From Arthrobacter sp. 260 (GTDB taxonomy: Bacteria > Actinomycetota > Actinomycetes > Actinomycetales > Micrococcaceae), in contig NZ_JABFOE010000001.1 of the NCBI RefSeq assembly GCF_013116745.1, positions 62,001 through 126,000 on the forward strand: a DNA stretch of 64,000 nucleotides. The letters are read 5' to 3'. A program made the translations under genes and the position numbers. This document shows, piece after piece, positions 52,251-60,910 of this stretch. The notes under the pieces were generated by a model. That model had not been told where the DNA came from and searched no databases. It saw nothing but the letters and a program-made list of their open reading frames with translations. Within the stretch, counting starts at the first letter, position 1, and each line of letters begins with the position of its first letter.

Positions 52251-54146
52251 ATGACCGACAGTGAGCTTCGCCCGCCCCGGGATCCCCGGCCGCGTCTTTC
52301 CCTGGGTCCGTATGCCCGGGCTGTGGGACAGGTCCTGCGGGTGAGCTTCAAGGCTTCCCCGGGCGCTGTGATCATGAAAGTGCTCGGATCGCTGATTGCG
52401 GCGGTACTCCCGCTGGTAACTACCTACTTTGCTGCGCTGACCACCACCGCCCTGGCCGAGGCTTACGCGGGCAATCCCGACGCCGGACAGCGGGCGGTGG
52501 TCTATGTGCTGATCACCGCTGGGCTGGGATTGCTCTGGGGCGCGTTCACCAGTGTGGACCGCTATATCCAGCAGGTGATGAGCTTCAGGGTCGGTGCCGT
52601 GGTGGGGGACCTGATGTATGAGCGCTTCCTGGCGCTTGAGTTCTGGCGGTACGACGACAAGGACACCGTCGACCTCTACGACCGGGCCAAAAGGTTCTCG
52701 GACTCCTACGCCCGCGTTCTCGACCGGATTGCCGCGATCTTCACGCAGCTGGTGTCGGTAATCCTCGCCATCGGTGCGCTGCTGCTGGTCAGCTGGTGGG
52801 TGGCCCTGATTGTCCTGATCGCGATCATCCCGAGCGTGTATCTGCAGTTCAAGCTTTCCCGCGAACAGATGGCCCACTGGAATACCCAGGTGGACTCCCG
52901 CCGGCAGCGGCGGCTGATCGAAACGAACCTGATCCGTCCGCAACACATCGCCGAGATGAGGCTGTATGGGGTGGTGAAATACCTGATGGACCTGCGCTCC
53001 CGGCTGCGCGACGCCGACGAACTGCGTCGCCTCGAGTTCCAGAAACGGTATATCCCCAAGCAGCTGCTCGCCGATGCGCTCCAGTACGGTGCCGAGGTGG
53101 TGGCTCTGATCTGGGTGGTGGGGCAGATCATCGCGCGCGCCCAGCCGGTCGGCCAGTTCCTCTATATCCAGCAGATTGTCAGCCGCGCCCTGTCGACGGC
53201 GAACCAGCTGGTGACTTCACTCAGTTCCATCGACGAGGATCTTGCCAACCTGAAGGATTACGAGGAGTTCATGAAGTTCCCGACGGCGGTCGGCGGCGGG
53301 AAACCCCTGGCAGGGCCGCCCGCCGAGGTTCGGCTCGAGGACATCACCTACACGTACACAGCGGGGAGCACCCAGGTCCTCAAAGGGGTCTCCCTGACCA
53401 TCAGGGCGGGGCAACACATTGCGATCGTGGGGGAGAACGGCGCCGGAAAGTCGACGCTGATCCGCATTCTGGCCGGCCTGTACCAGCCCGAGTCCGGCCG
53501 GGTCCTCCTGGATGGGCAGGATCTCCGGACCTTCGACATTGCTTCCTGGCACCGGCATCTGGCAGTGATGTCACAGGACTTCCTGAAGTACGAGTTCGCG
53601 ACGGCAGCCAACAACATCTACTTCGGCGACGTCTCCCAGCCCAGAGAGGACCAGCGGGTGGAGCGCGCCGCAGCGGATGCTGAGGCCACCGACTTCATCG
53701 ATCGCCTGCCAAACGGCTTCGAGAGTCATGTCAGCAACTGGATGGAGGACCCGCGGGGCCGCAAGGGGAGCGGGCTGTCCGGCGGCCAGTGGCAACGGCT
53801 CGCGATGGCCCGCAACTTCTACCGCGGGGCGCCCTTCATCGTGATGGATGAGCCGACGTCGGCGATTGATGCTCTCGCCGAGCACCGCATCTTCAGCCGG
53901 CTTTTCGCCGATAAGGACCACACGATCATTGCCATCAGCCACCGCCTCGCGACCATCGAGAAGGCCGACATCATCTACATGATGGAGGAGGGGGAAGTAG
54001 CCGAATCAGGCACCCATGAGGAGTTGGTCAATCTGCGGGGACGGTACTTCAGGATGTTTGAGAGCCAGCTGGGGCTCGATCCGGATCCTCGTGACCCGGA
54101 TTCCCTTGACACCGACCCGACAGCCCCGGGTCCCGCCGGGTGGTGA
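52251..54146 (+). CDS. ABC exporter (fused membrane and ATPase domains)
   Basis: 631 residues. Six membrane segments (about 40-325) precede an ATPase domain with complete motifs: Walker A GENGAGKST, signature GSGLSGGQWQR, Walker B FIVMDEPTSAID and the switch His in AISHRLATI. It resembles uncharacterised actinobacterial exporters near lipid/multidrug ABC types; the substrate cannot be told. ATG with weak site. A 118-base gap to guaB holds two short hairpins (around 52141-52160 and 52161-52178). Confidence 0.9.
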   Translation: MTDSELRPPRDPRPRLSLGPYARAVGQVLRVSFKASPGAVIMKVLGSLIAAVLPLVTTYFAALTTTALAEAYAGNPDAGQRAVVYVLITAGLGLLWGAFTSVDRYIQQVMSFRVGAVVGDLMYERFLALEFWRYDDKDTVDLYDRAKRFSDSYARVLDRIAAIFTQLVSVILAIGALLLVSWWVALIVLIAIIPSVYLQFKLSREQMAHWNTQVDSRRQRRLIETNLIRPQHIAEMRLYGVVKYLMDLRSRLRDADELRRLEFQKRYIPKQLLADALQYGAEVVALIWVVGQIIARAQPVGQFLYIQQIVSRALSTANQLVTSLSSIDEDLANLKDYEEFMKFPTAVGGGKPLAGPPAEVRLEDITYTYTAGSTQVLKGVSLTIRAGQHIAIVGENGAGKSTLIRILAGLYQPESGRVLLDGQDLRTFDIASWHRHLAVMSQDFLKYEFATAANNIYFGDVSQPREDQRVERAAADAEATDFIDRLPNGFESHVSNWMEDPRGRKGSGLSGGQWQRLAMARNFYRGAPFIVMDEPTSAIDALAEHRIFSRLFADKDHTIIAISHRLATIEKADIIYMMEEGEVAESGTHEELVNLRGRYFRMFESQLGLDPDPRDPDSLDTDPTAPGPAGW

Positions 54147-54155
54147 CCACCCTGC

Positions 54156-54476
54156 TCAGGCGGGAGCCTTGTCCTTGGGGTCCGGCGCGGTGGCCCGGGG
54201 TTCGGGAAGTGACTCCCTGGGTTTGGATGGCACTACCGGCTGCACTGCGCTGACATCCACGGGCGGCTGATGGTCCTCGGCGGCACGGAAGTCCAGTTCG
54301 GCCTGCAGTTCCTCGTGCCGTGATTCAGTCTCGGGGTCCGGTTCCTGATCGACCGTGTATTCACGATCCAGCTGGCGGTGGATTTTGCTGTTGAGGATCT
54401 CAACCTGGCTGTCTTCCAGCGGTGCCAGATCGGCCGGGAACGGTTGTTCCGGTGAAAGCCTGCTCTTGTCGCCCAT
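54156..54476 (-). CDS. Small acidic hypothetical protein
   Basis: 106 residues from the ATG at 54476, which has GAAAGG seven bases upstream; an in-frame TTG six codons earlier is less likely. The protein is rich in Glu, Asp and Pro (QEPDPETESRHEELQAELDF) with no membrane segment or Cys, and the C-terminal half looks disordered. I do not recognise it. Convergent with the ABC exporter gene. Confidence 0.65.
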   Translation of the reverse strand: MGDKSRLSPEQPFPADLAPLEDSQVEILNSKIHRQLDREYTVDQEPDPETESRHEELQAELDFRAAEDHQPPVDVSAVQPVVPSKPRESLPEPRATAPDPKDKAPA

Positions 54477-54546
54477 AGCTTGACCTTTCGCCAATGGTGT
54501 TCGAAAACTTTTCGCACAGGCAGTCTACGTCCAATGGGGGCCCGTG

Positions 54547-55062
54547 TTAGCCAGCGGCGCGGGAACCGGAATTCCGTCCCGCTCCCAACTCCTCGATCAG
54601 GTTCCGGAGCTCGGCACGGAGAGTTTCGGACAGCAGTCCGCCCCCTGCTATGAGGGACTGCTCAATCTTCTCGGCACTGGCGAGGGCCCGCTGGCCGGAG
54701 TCAGACACCGACACCATCTGGATCCGCTGGTCAACAGCACCCCGGACACGGTTGACGTATCCGTTCGCCTGGAGCTTCTCGATGGTTTTGCCCATGGTCT
54801 GGTTTTGTACCCGAATCAATTGGGCCAGCTTGGTCTGGTTGATGGGGCCTTGATCCTGCAGTACCCGCAGGGCGGTATAGCCGGCGTGGGTGAGCCCCAG
54901 ATCGACCAGCGCCGCATTCCATGCATGGTCGACGAGGCGTGCCGCGGTGGTCAATAGCCTCCCGGTGGGCCATTGCTCCAGCTCCTGCATGTCGACACTT
55001 CCTTCAGTGGTGGGATCGGTGGACTCAGACCGTTCGGGCTCCGCTTCCGGGATGCCATCCAC
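54547..55062 (-). CDS. MarR-family transcriptional regulator
   Basis: 171 residues. A winged-helix core (about 25-150): WPTGRLLTTAARLVDHAWNA, LGLTHAGYTALRVLQDQGP, the recognition helix NQTKLAQLIRVQNQTMGKTIEKL and the wing GYVNRVRGAVDQRIQMVSV. It should bind DNA as a dimer. Both the ATG at 55062 (GAGGAGG upstream) and the one at 54990 (GAAGGA upstream) are plausible; the longer is given. Divergent from guaB3; AT-rich TATATA lies in the gap near 55170. Confidence 0.88.
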   Translation of the reverse strand: MDGIPEAEPERSESTDPTTEGSVDMQELEQWPTGRLLTTAARLVDHAWNAALVDLGLTHAGYTALRVLQDQGPINQTKLAQLIRVQNQTMGKTIEKLQANGYVNRVRGAVDQRIQMVSVSDSGQRALASAEKIEQSLIAGGGLLSETLRAELRNLIEELGAGRNSGSRAAG

Positions 55063-55226
55063 CCTAGCCTCCTCGACGCCGGAAAGGAAAGCACGCTTAG
55101 CAACTGTCGCTGGATTTCGGTGACATCACTGCCTCCCATAATGGCCCCCACTGTGTATGCCATCTGGGTTATATAGCCAAATCCGGCCTAGAACATGCCG
55201 CGGAGTCCTTGCGGGCTGCGCTGGGA

Positions 55227-55238
55227 TAACCTTGGTGG
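55227..55238 (+). promoter_or_regulatory. Possible leaderless -10 box of guaB3
   Basis: TAACCT (55227-55232) lies six bases before the GTG at 55239, with no Shine-Dalgarno sequence at a usable distance. Confidence 0.45.
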
Positions 55239-56378
55239 GTGACTAACGAGATTGAAATTGGCCGAGGCAAGCGCGGACGCAGGGCATATTCGCTCGATGA
55301 CGTGGCGGTGGTTCCTTCCCGCCGGACCCGTGACCCGCACGACGTGTCAGTGCAATGGCAGATCGACGCCTACCAGTTCGAGATGCCGGTCATCGCCGCT
55401 CCGATGGACTCGGCGATGTCCCCGGCAACCGCTATCGCGATGGGCCGGCTCGGTGGGTTGGGGGTGCTCAATCTGGAAGGCCTGTGGACCCGGTACGAGG
55501 ATCCACAGCCTGTCCTGGACGAGATCGCCCAGCTGGGCAGCGAAGCCTTTAGCCCGGCTGCCACGCGCAGGATGCAGGAAATCTACAACGCGCCCATCCA
55601 AGAGGGCCTGATCACCAGCCGCCTGGCCGAAATCCGCGAGGCTGGTGTCACTGTTGCGGGTTCGCTGACCCCGCAGCGTACCCAGCAGTTCTACAAGACC
55701 GTCGTGGCTGCCGGGGTCGACATCTTCGTGATTCGCGGCACCACCGTCTCGGCAGAGCACGTCTCGAAGAACGATGAGCCGTTGAACCTGAAGCAGTTCA
55801 TCTACGAACTGGATGTGCCGGTCATCGTCGGGGGAGCCGCCGGCTACACTCCCGCTCTCCACCTGATGCGTACCGGGGCAGCTGGGGTCCTGGTCGGGTT
55901 TGGCGGGGGAGCGACCACCACCACCCGCCGCGCCCTGGGTATCCACTCGCCCCTTGCCTCGGCGATCTCCGACGTGGCAGCGGCCCGCCGTGACTACATG
56001 GACGAGTCGGGCGGACGCTACGTCCACGTCATCGCCGACGGCGGGATGGGCACCAGCGGCGACATCGTGAAGGCCATTGCTATGGGCGCGGACGCCGTGA
56101 TGCTGGGTTCGGCCCTCGCCCGGGCCGAGGAAGCACCCGGCCAGGGCTGGCACTGGGGCCAGGAAGCTCACCACGATGAGCTGCCCCGCGGCGACAGGGT
56201 CAACATTGGCACCGTCGGTCCACTCAAGGAGGTGCTGTGGGGGCCATCCCACCACACCAACGGAACCTCCAACGTGATCGGCGCCCTGCGGCGGGCCATG
56301 GCCACCACCGGATACTCGGATCTGAAGGAGTTCCAGCGGGTGGAAGTGGTCCTTTCCCCCTACCTTTCCAACGGCTGA
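55239..56378 (+). CDS. guaB3: GuaB3-family IMP dehydrogenase-related protein
   Basis: 379 residues. An IMPDH/GMPR barrel without CBS domains: RAYSLDDVAVVPSRRTRDP, MPVIAAPMDSAMSPATAIAMGRLGGLGV, HVIADGGMGTSGDIVKAIAMGADAVMLGSALA. The catalytic loop that reads GPGSICTT in GuaB reads GGGATTTT here, with Thr227 in place of the Cys, so classical IMPDH or GMP reductase chemistry is not expected. Its function is unknown. It is common in actinobacteria. The next gene is glpD. Confidence 0.93.
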   Translation: MTNEIEIGRGKRGRRAYSLDDVAVVPSRRTRDPHDVSVQWQIDAYQFEMPVIAAPMDSAMSPATAIAMGRLGGLGVLNLEGLWTRYEDPQPVLDEIAQLGSEAFSPAATRRMQEIYNAPIQEGLITSRLAEIREAGVTVAGSLTPQRTQQFYKTVVAAGVDIFVIRGTTVSAEHVSKNDEPLNLKQFIYELDVPVIVGGAAGYTPALHLMRTGAAGVLVGFGGGATTTTRRALGIHSPLASAISDVAAARRDYMDESGGRYVHVIADGGMGTSGDIVKAIAMGADAVMLGSALARAEEAPGQGWHWGQEAHHDELPRGDRVNIGTVGPLKEVLWGPSHHTNGTSNVIGALRRAMATTGYSDLKEFQRVEVVLSPYLSNG

Positions 56379-56427
56379 TTGCTAAGGTTGGGGGACGTAG
56401 TATCGAACCCGACGAAGGATCGCCGCC

Positions 56428-58152
56428 ATGTCATCAGGAGCACTCAGCCCGAAGAACCGTGAAGACGCGCTAGCAGCGCTGAAAGTCACGTCGGAAGCCG
56501 GCAGGGAACTGGACATCCTGATCGTCGGGGGAGGCGTTGTCGGCGCCGGCTCGGCGCTGGACGCCGTCACCCGCGGCCTGGATGTGGGGATGGTTGAGGC
56601 CCGCGACTGGGCGTCCGGCACCTCCTCACGGTCCTCGAAGCTGATCCACGGCGGGCTGCGCTACCTCGAAATGCTTGACTTCGCTCTGGTGCAGGAAGCA
56701 CTGAAGGAACGGGGACTGCTGATCCAGCGGATTGCTCCGCACCTGGTCCGCCCCGTACCGTTCCTCTACCCGCTGACCAAACGGTTCTTCGAACGCCCCT
56801 ACGTCGGGGCCGGGATCCTGCTGTACGACACGATGGGGATGACCTCCGGCAACTCCCGCGGGGTCCCCATGCACAAGCACCTGTCCCGGCGTGGCACCCT
56901 GCGCGCCGCGCCCAGCCTGAAGAACGACGCGATGGTGGGCTCCATCCGCTATTACGACGCCCAGGTGGACGATGCACGGTATGTCGTCAACATGGTGCGC
57001 ACCGCCGGGCACTACGGTGCCAAGGTCGCCAACCGGGTCACCGTCGTCGACTTCCTCCGCGAAGGCGAACGCGTGGTGGGCGCCCGCGTCAAGGACCAGG
57101 AAACCGGGGAGCAGTTCGACATCCGCGCGAAGCAGGTCATCAACGCGACCGGCGTGTGGACCGACGAAACCCAGGCGATGGTCACCGACCGTGGCCAGAT
57201 GAAGGTCAGGGCGTCCAAGGGCATCCACCTGGTGGTGCCGCGCGACCGCTTCCAGTCAACGGTCGGGCTGATCCTCAGGACCGAGAAGTCGGTCCTGTTC
57301 GTGATTCCCTGGGGCCGGCACTGGATCATCGGGACCACCGACACCGACTGGGACCTGGACAAGGCCCACCCTGCGGCGTCGTCCAAGGACATCGATTACA
57401 TTCTGGAGCACGTCAACAAGGTGCTGCGGCGCCCCCTGACCCGCGAGGACGTAGAGGGAGTGTACGCCGGGCTGCGCCCACTGCTGGCTGGTGAGAGCGA
57501 CTCCACTGCGAAACTCTCCCGGGAACATGTCGTGGCGCACCCGGTTCCCGGGCTGGTGGTCGTCGCAGGTGGCAAGTGGACCACCTACCGCGTGATGGCC
57601 AAGGACGCCGTCGATGAAGCCACCCGCGCGCTGGACGAGCGGGTTCCCGCCAGCTGCACCGAAACCGTCCCGCTGCTCGGCGCCGAGGGGTACAAGGCCG
57701 CCTGGAACAAGCGGGCGAGAATGGCCGAAAGCTCGGGCGTGCATGTGGCACGGGTCGAGCACCTTTTGCAGCGCTACGGCACCCACGCCGAGGACATCCT
57801 GGCACTGATCCGCGAGGACCGGTCTCTGGGCGAGCCGCTGCCCGGCGCCGACGACTACCTCGGCGCCGAGGTGGTGTACGCGGTCACCCATGAAAACGCA
57901 CGCCACATCGACGATGTGCTCACCCGGCGTACCAGGATTTCCATCGAGTCGTGGGACCGCGGGGTCTCAGCGGCCCCCGCCGTCGCCGCGCTGATGGCGC
58001 CCTTCCTTGAGTGGAGCGACGCGCAGGTGGACCGCGAGGTCAAGCACTACCTGGCGAGGGTGGAAGCGGAACGGCTCAGCCAGGAGCAGCCCGACGATAT
58101 CCTGGCGGACAACGCCCGGATGGGAGTCGAGGATATTGTGCCGCTAAGCTAG
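56428..58152 (+). CDS. glpD: Glycerol-3-phosphate dehydrogenase, FAD-dependent
   Basis: 574 residues. It oxidises glycerol-3-phosphate to dihydroxyacetone phosphate at the membrane face. The FAD-binding motif is ILIVGGGVVGAGSALDAVTRG; SRSSKLIHGGLRYLE, VNATGVWTDE, VPWGRHWIIGTTDTDWD-like residues and YAGLRPLLAG are family features. A C-terminal helical domain is present. ATG with GAAGGA about eight bases upstream. No glpF or glpK in the window. Confidence 0.95.
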   Translation: MSSGALSPKNREDALAALKVTSEAGRELDILIVGGGVVGAGSALDAVTRGLDVGMVEARDWASGTSSRSSKLIHGGLRYLEMLDFALVQEALKERGLLIQRIAPHLVRPVPFLYPLTKRFFERPYVGAGILLYDTMGMTSGNSRGVPMHKHLSRRGTLRAAPSLKNDAMVGSIRYYDAQVDDARYVVNMVRTAGHYGAKVANRVTVVDFLREGERVVGARVKDQETGEQFDIRAKQVINATGVWTDETQAMVTDRGQMKVRASKGIHLVVPRDRFQSTVGLILRTEKSVLFVIPWGRHWIIGTTDTDWDLDKAHPAASSKDIDYILEHVNKVLRRPLTREDVEGVYAGLRPLLAGESDSTAKLSREHVVAHPVPGLVVVAGGKWTTYRVMAKDAVDEATRALDERVPASCTETVPLLGAEGYKAAWNKRARMAESSGVHVARVEHLLQRYGTHAEDILALIREDRSLGEPLPGADDYLGAEVVYAVTHENARHIDDVLTRRTRISIESWDRGVSAAPAVAALMAPFLEWSDAQVDREVKHYLARVEAERLSQEQPDDILADNARMGVEDIVPLS

Positions 58153-58207
58153 GACCGCGGTCTGGACGCCGCGCCGCCTGTCCAACGCAACCCGCGAGAG
58201 GTCTACC

Positions 58208-58699
58208 GTGACCGAGCGATCCCTGGAATATCATGACGCCATCCTGACCACCCCTGACCTGGTGATCCTGGAAATGGTCGCCGCCGACAAGGAAGACGCG
58301 GCGGCGCAGCTGGCCACCAAACTGTTTGAGGCGGGGAGGATCTCCGACCTCGATGGTTTCCTGGAACAGGTCAACTCCCGCGAACACCAGATGGCCACCG
58401 GGCTTCCTGGTGGGGTGGGACTGCCCCATGCGCGCAGCGACTACGTCACCCAGACCAGCATCGCGGTGGGCATCACCAAGTACGGGCACAGCCTCGACTT
58501 CGGCGCGGTGGACGGACCGGCGACCCTGATCCTCCTGATTGCCACGCCGTCGCAGTCCTTCTCCGAGCACCTTGAGGTGCTGGCAACCCTGGCCAGGTCA
58601 CTGTTCAAGGAGAATTTCAGGGAATCGCTCCGGCGGGCTCACGACACCGAAGTGATCGCTGAGCTCATCAACTCGACACTGGTGTTTTTCGACCACTGA
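58208..58699 (+). CDS. PTS EIIA domain protein (fructose/mannitol type)
   Basis: 163 residues, a single EIIA-2 domain. The phosphorylated His lies in LPGGVGLPHARSDYV (about H74), and the end has HLEVLATLARSLFKENFRESL. No EIIB, EIIC, HPr or EI gene is next to it. It may serve a PTS elsewhere or act as a regulatory EIIA-Ntr-like protein. GTG with GAGAGG upstream. It lies 55 bases after glpD. Confidence 0.88.
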   Translation: MTERSLEYHDAILTTPDLVILEMVAADKEDAAAQLATKLFEAGRISDLDGFLEQVNSREHQMATGLPGGVGLPHARSDYVTQTSIAVGITKYGHSLDFGAVDGPATLILLIATPSQSFSEHLEVLATLARSLFKENFRESLRRAHDTEVIAELINSTLVFFDH

Positions 58700-58716
58700 C
58701 GTTCTCCCGGCCCGCC

Positions 58717-59400
58717 TCAGCCGGGGAGCATGCTGGGGTCGAGGATCAGCATGCCCGCAACCCGACCACCGGCGTCGAACGCTATCCGGCCGGCCATCTC
58801 GCCAGCCTCGAAGATTAGTTCCAGATCCACGATCTGCAGCGCCCCGTTCTTCCTGGTGGTCACCTTGCCGGGGAGCTCATACGGTCCAACAGCCTCGACT
58901 ACCGAGGACCACACCGAGGAGAGACCCTCAACACTCACCGCCTCCAGCATGACCGGGGCAAAATGGTCCCTCACTGCGGCCCAGTCCTCGTCGGCGCACT
59001 GGGCGAAAATTTGTTCCGCGACGCCGATCAGGGCGGCCATGCTGCGGCGCTGGGTCTTCTCGGCGGCGGGAACGAGGCCGACGGGCCGGCCGAACCGCTG
59101 GAATGCCGCCTGCCTGCTGATGCCAAGCACCGCGCCGATGTCCTGCCAGGTGGTGCCGTGGCGGCGTGCCTGGTGGACCGTTTCGCGGAGCAGGTGATCG
59201 ACGCCGTCGTTCAGTTCAACGATGGCCCGCAGCGCATCGGGGGCGGTCAGCCCAAACGGTTCGTACCCCAGGAGGTCGCGTACGGTTCCCGTCCGGGCCT
59301 CGACCATCTGCAGGGCCTCGGCGGTTCCCGGCTCTGGCGCCCCAGGGGAGGGTTGACCACGGTGAACGTGATCGTCAGGTGTGGAATCGGGGGCGGGCAC
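58717..59400 (-). CDS. HTH and DUF3887-type protein
   Basis: 227 residues from the GTG at 59400; the in-frame extension to 59739 is antisense shadow over the next gene and is rejected. A Thr/Pro-rich start is followed by a helix-turn-helix (TTWQDIGAVLGISRQAAFQRFG, about 90-112) and a C-terminal domain (about 130-225; DWAAVRDHFAPVMLEAVSVEGLSSVW) like DUF3887. Probably DNA-binding with a small-ligand or partner domain. Third gene of a unit with a membrane protein and a serine hydrolase. Confidence 0.8.
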   Translation of the reverse strand: MPAPDSTPDDHVHRGQPSPGAPEPGTAEALQMVEARTGTVRDLLGYEPFGLTAPDALRAIVELNDGVDHLLRETVHQARRHGTTWQDIGAVLGISRQAAFQRFGRPVGLVPAAEKTQRRSMAALIGVAEQIFAQCADEDWAAVRDHFAPVMLEAVSVEGLSSVWSSVVEAVGPYELPGKVTTRKNGALQIVDLELIFEAGEMAGRIAFDAGGRVAGMLILDPSMLPG

Positions 59401-59405
59401 AGTAG

Positions 59406-59759
59406 CTATGTTAGGCGAACGGCCAGCACCGCGGCGGTGCCGACCAGGGCGAGGGCGAGGGTGGTCCAGTCCCGGCGGCCCACGGCGGCCGTCCGGTCCC
59501 GCAGGGACTCCCATCGCACCGCAAGCATGATCGTGCCCGCCAGGACGAAGGCTGCGGCGAGATACCAGAGCGCGGGCGGGACGACAGTGAAACGGGTCAG
59601 AAGGGCGCCGAAGACCAGCCAGCCGGTTGCGGCCAGGGAATGGGTTGCCAGGGCGACCGCCGATTCGCTGCGGCCCCTGACCACGACCGAGTATACGTAG
59701 GAACCGGTGATCCAGAGGACGATTGCCGGGGGGAACCACAGGAGGAGGAGATCTATCAC
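59406..59759 (-). CDS. Small four-helix membrane protein
   Basis: 117 residues with four hydrophobic segments (about 3-25, 36-56, 60-80, 96-115) and almost no other feature. I do not recognise the family. The start overlaps the serine-hydrolase stop by 4 bases and the HTH gene follows after 5 bases, so the three are read together. Confidence 0.7.
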   Translation of the reverse strand: MIDLLLLWFPPAIVLWITGSYVYSVVVRGRSESAVALATHSLAATGWLVFGALLTRFTVVPPALWYLAAAFVLAGTIMLAVRWESLRDRTAAVGRRDWTTLALALVGTAAVLAVRLT

Positions 59760-60832
59760 TGCGCCACTCCCGTCATCAGTGCCGCACCCAGTTCATCCAC
59801 CGGGCCGGACACGTTGCTGAGCACGATTGACGCCCGGTCGGAGTCCAGGTCGAGAATCAGCATGCCCGCGAAGCCACCGGTCTGCCCGTTGTGCCAGCGG
59901 TACGCGTCAGCCTCCGGATCCGAGGGAGTGCCGATGAACCAGGTCAGCCCCATCGGTGTGTCCTCGGCGGAGTCGACCGGGTCCAGGGACCGGGAGCCCG
60001 GAGCCGTCCCGTCGAGGAGCGCGCCGGCCAGCAAAGCGAGGTCGGCACTGGTCGAGCGGACGCCCCCGGCAGGAGACATGCCGCCCATTGTCCACGGCTG
60101 GGCGGCCTTCCCTGTCGTCGCATAGCCCTGGACTGCCTGAGGCCGTAGCTCCTTGGGTTCCGCTGGCACATAGGTGTCCTTCATCCCGAGGGGGTCGGTG
60201 ATCCGCTCTCTGAGCAACTCCGGGTAGCTGAGTCCCGCCTGCGCCGCGAGCGCCTGCCCCAGGAGGGCGGCGCCGAAGTTTGAGTACTCGAACGTGCCGG
60301 CAGGATCAACCCCGGCGTTCCTGGCCCGCTCCAGCAGGACGGCGGGGGAATCCGTATAGGGGTTGCCGGCCGTGTAGTTGGTCAGGATAGCCCTGAGCGT
60401 GAACCCGAGGTCAGCCGGTAGCCGCGGGAGGCCAGAGGTATGCGTCGCCAGTTCCCTGAGCGTCACCTCGGCGACGGGTGAACCCTTGACATCCAGAAGG
60501 TCGCCCACCGGGGTGTCGAGGGTAACCTCCTCCCGGTCGACCGCGTCGGCCAACAGCATTCCGTTGAGGACCTTGCTGATGGAACCAATCTCGAATTCGT
60601 CAGCCGGATCCGCGCCAAAGCCCGCGAAGGTACTCCCATCCGGACCCACCACTGCCGTAGCTATCCGGTTGGTCCCCGCCGGCCGGTGCAGCTCAACGAT
60701 CCGTGCCAGCGTGGGATCCCCGCTGGTGTGCGGCTCGGCGCCGGGAAGACGCGGCGCCGAGGCCGCAACAATTGCGACAACTGCGACAAGGCAGGTGAGG
60801 GGAAGCAGACGGGAACGCCAACGTGAAGTCAT
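59756..60832 (-). CDS. Exported serine hydrolase (class C beta-lactamase/penicillin-binding fold)
   Basis: 358 residues. An N-terminal signal or anchor (about 8-30) precedes a domain with the three motifs of the family: S84-I-S-K in EIGSISKVLNG, Y183-S-N in FEYSNFGAALLG and a late HNGQTGGF in place of KTG. This fits DD-peptidases, esterases and class C-like beta-lactamases; the activity cannot be chosen from sequence. First gene of a three-gene unit, with a distinct promoter and repeats upstream. Confidence 0.88.
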   Translation of the reverse strand: MTSRWRSRLLPLTCLVAVVAIVAASAPRLPGAEPHTSGDPTLARIVELHRPAGTNRIATAVVGPDGSTFAGFGADPADEFEIGSISKVLNGMLLADAVDREEVTLDTPVGDLLDVKGSPVAEVTLRELATHTSGLPRLPADLGFTLRAILTNYTAGNPYTDSPAVLLERARNAGVDPAGTFEYSNFGAALLGQALAAQAGLSYPELLRERITDPLGMKDTYVPAEPKELRPQAVQGYATTGKAAQPWTMGGMSPAGGVRSTSADLALLAGALLDGTAPGSRSLDPVDSAEDTPMGLTWFIGTPSDPEADAYRWHNGQTGGFAGMLILDLDSDRASIVLSNVSGPVDELGAALMTGVAQ

Positions 60833-60867
60833 GTGTAAACCCTAGATTTACAGTTTTTAAACGTCAA
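60833..60867 (-). promoter_or_regulatory. Leaderless promoter of the serine-hydrolase unit
   Basis: On the minus strand TTGACG (60867-60862), 17 bases, TAGGGT (60844-60839), six bases, then the ATG at 60832. It is the best promoter in the window with a start codon at the predicted transcription start. Confidence 0.6.
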
Positions 60868-60880
60868 GACTAGATTTACA
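60834..60880. repeat. TTTACA repeats over the serine-hydrolase promoter
   Basis: CTAGATTTACA occurs twice (60842-60852 and 60870-60880), 28 bases apart, one over the -10 side and one upstream of the -35 box. With TGTAAA at 60834-60839 the inner copy forms an inverted repeat TGTAAA-N7-TTTACA across the -10 box. It looks like an operator set for a dimeric repressor. Confidence 0.55.
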
Positions 60881-60910
60881 AACTTTGGACAGCCTTGCGG
60901 GCTTGGCGAG

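Noticed and set aside
59401-59739. Extension of the HTH-DUF3887 frame
   Set aside because: It overlaps the small membrane protein gene in another frame; the GTG at 59400 right after that gene is a better start.
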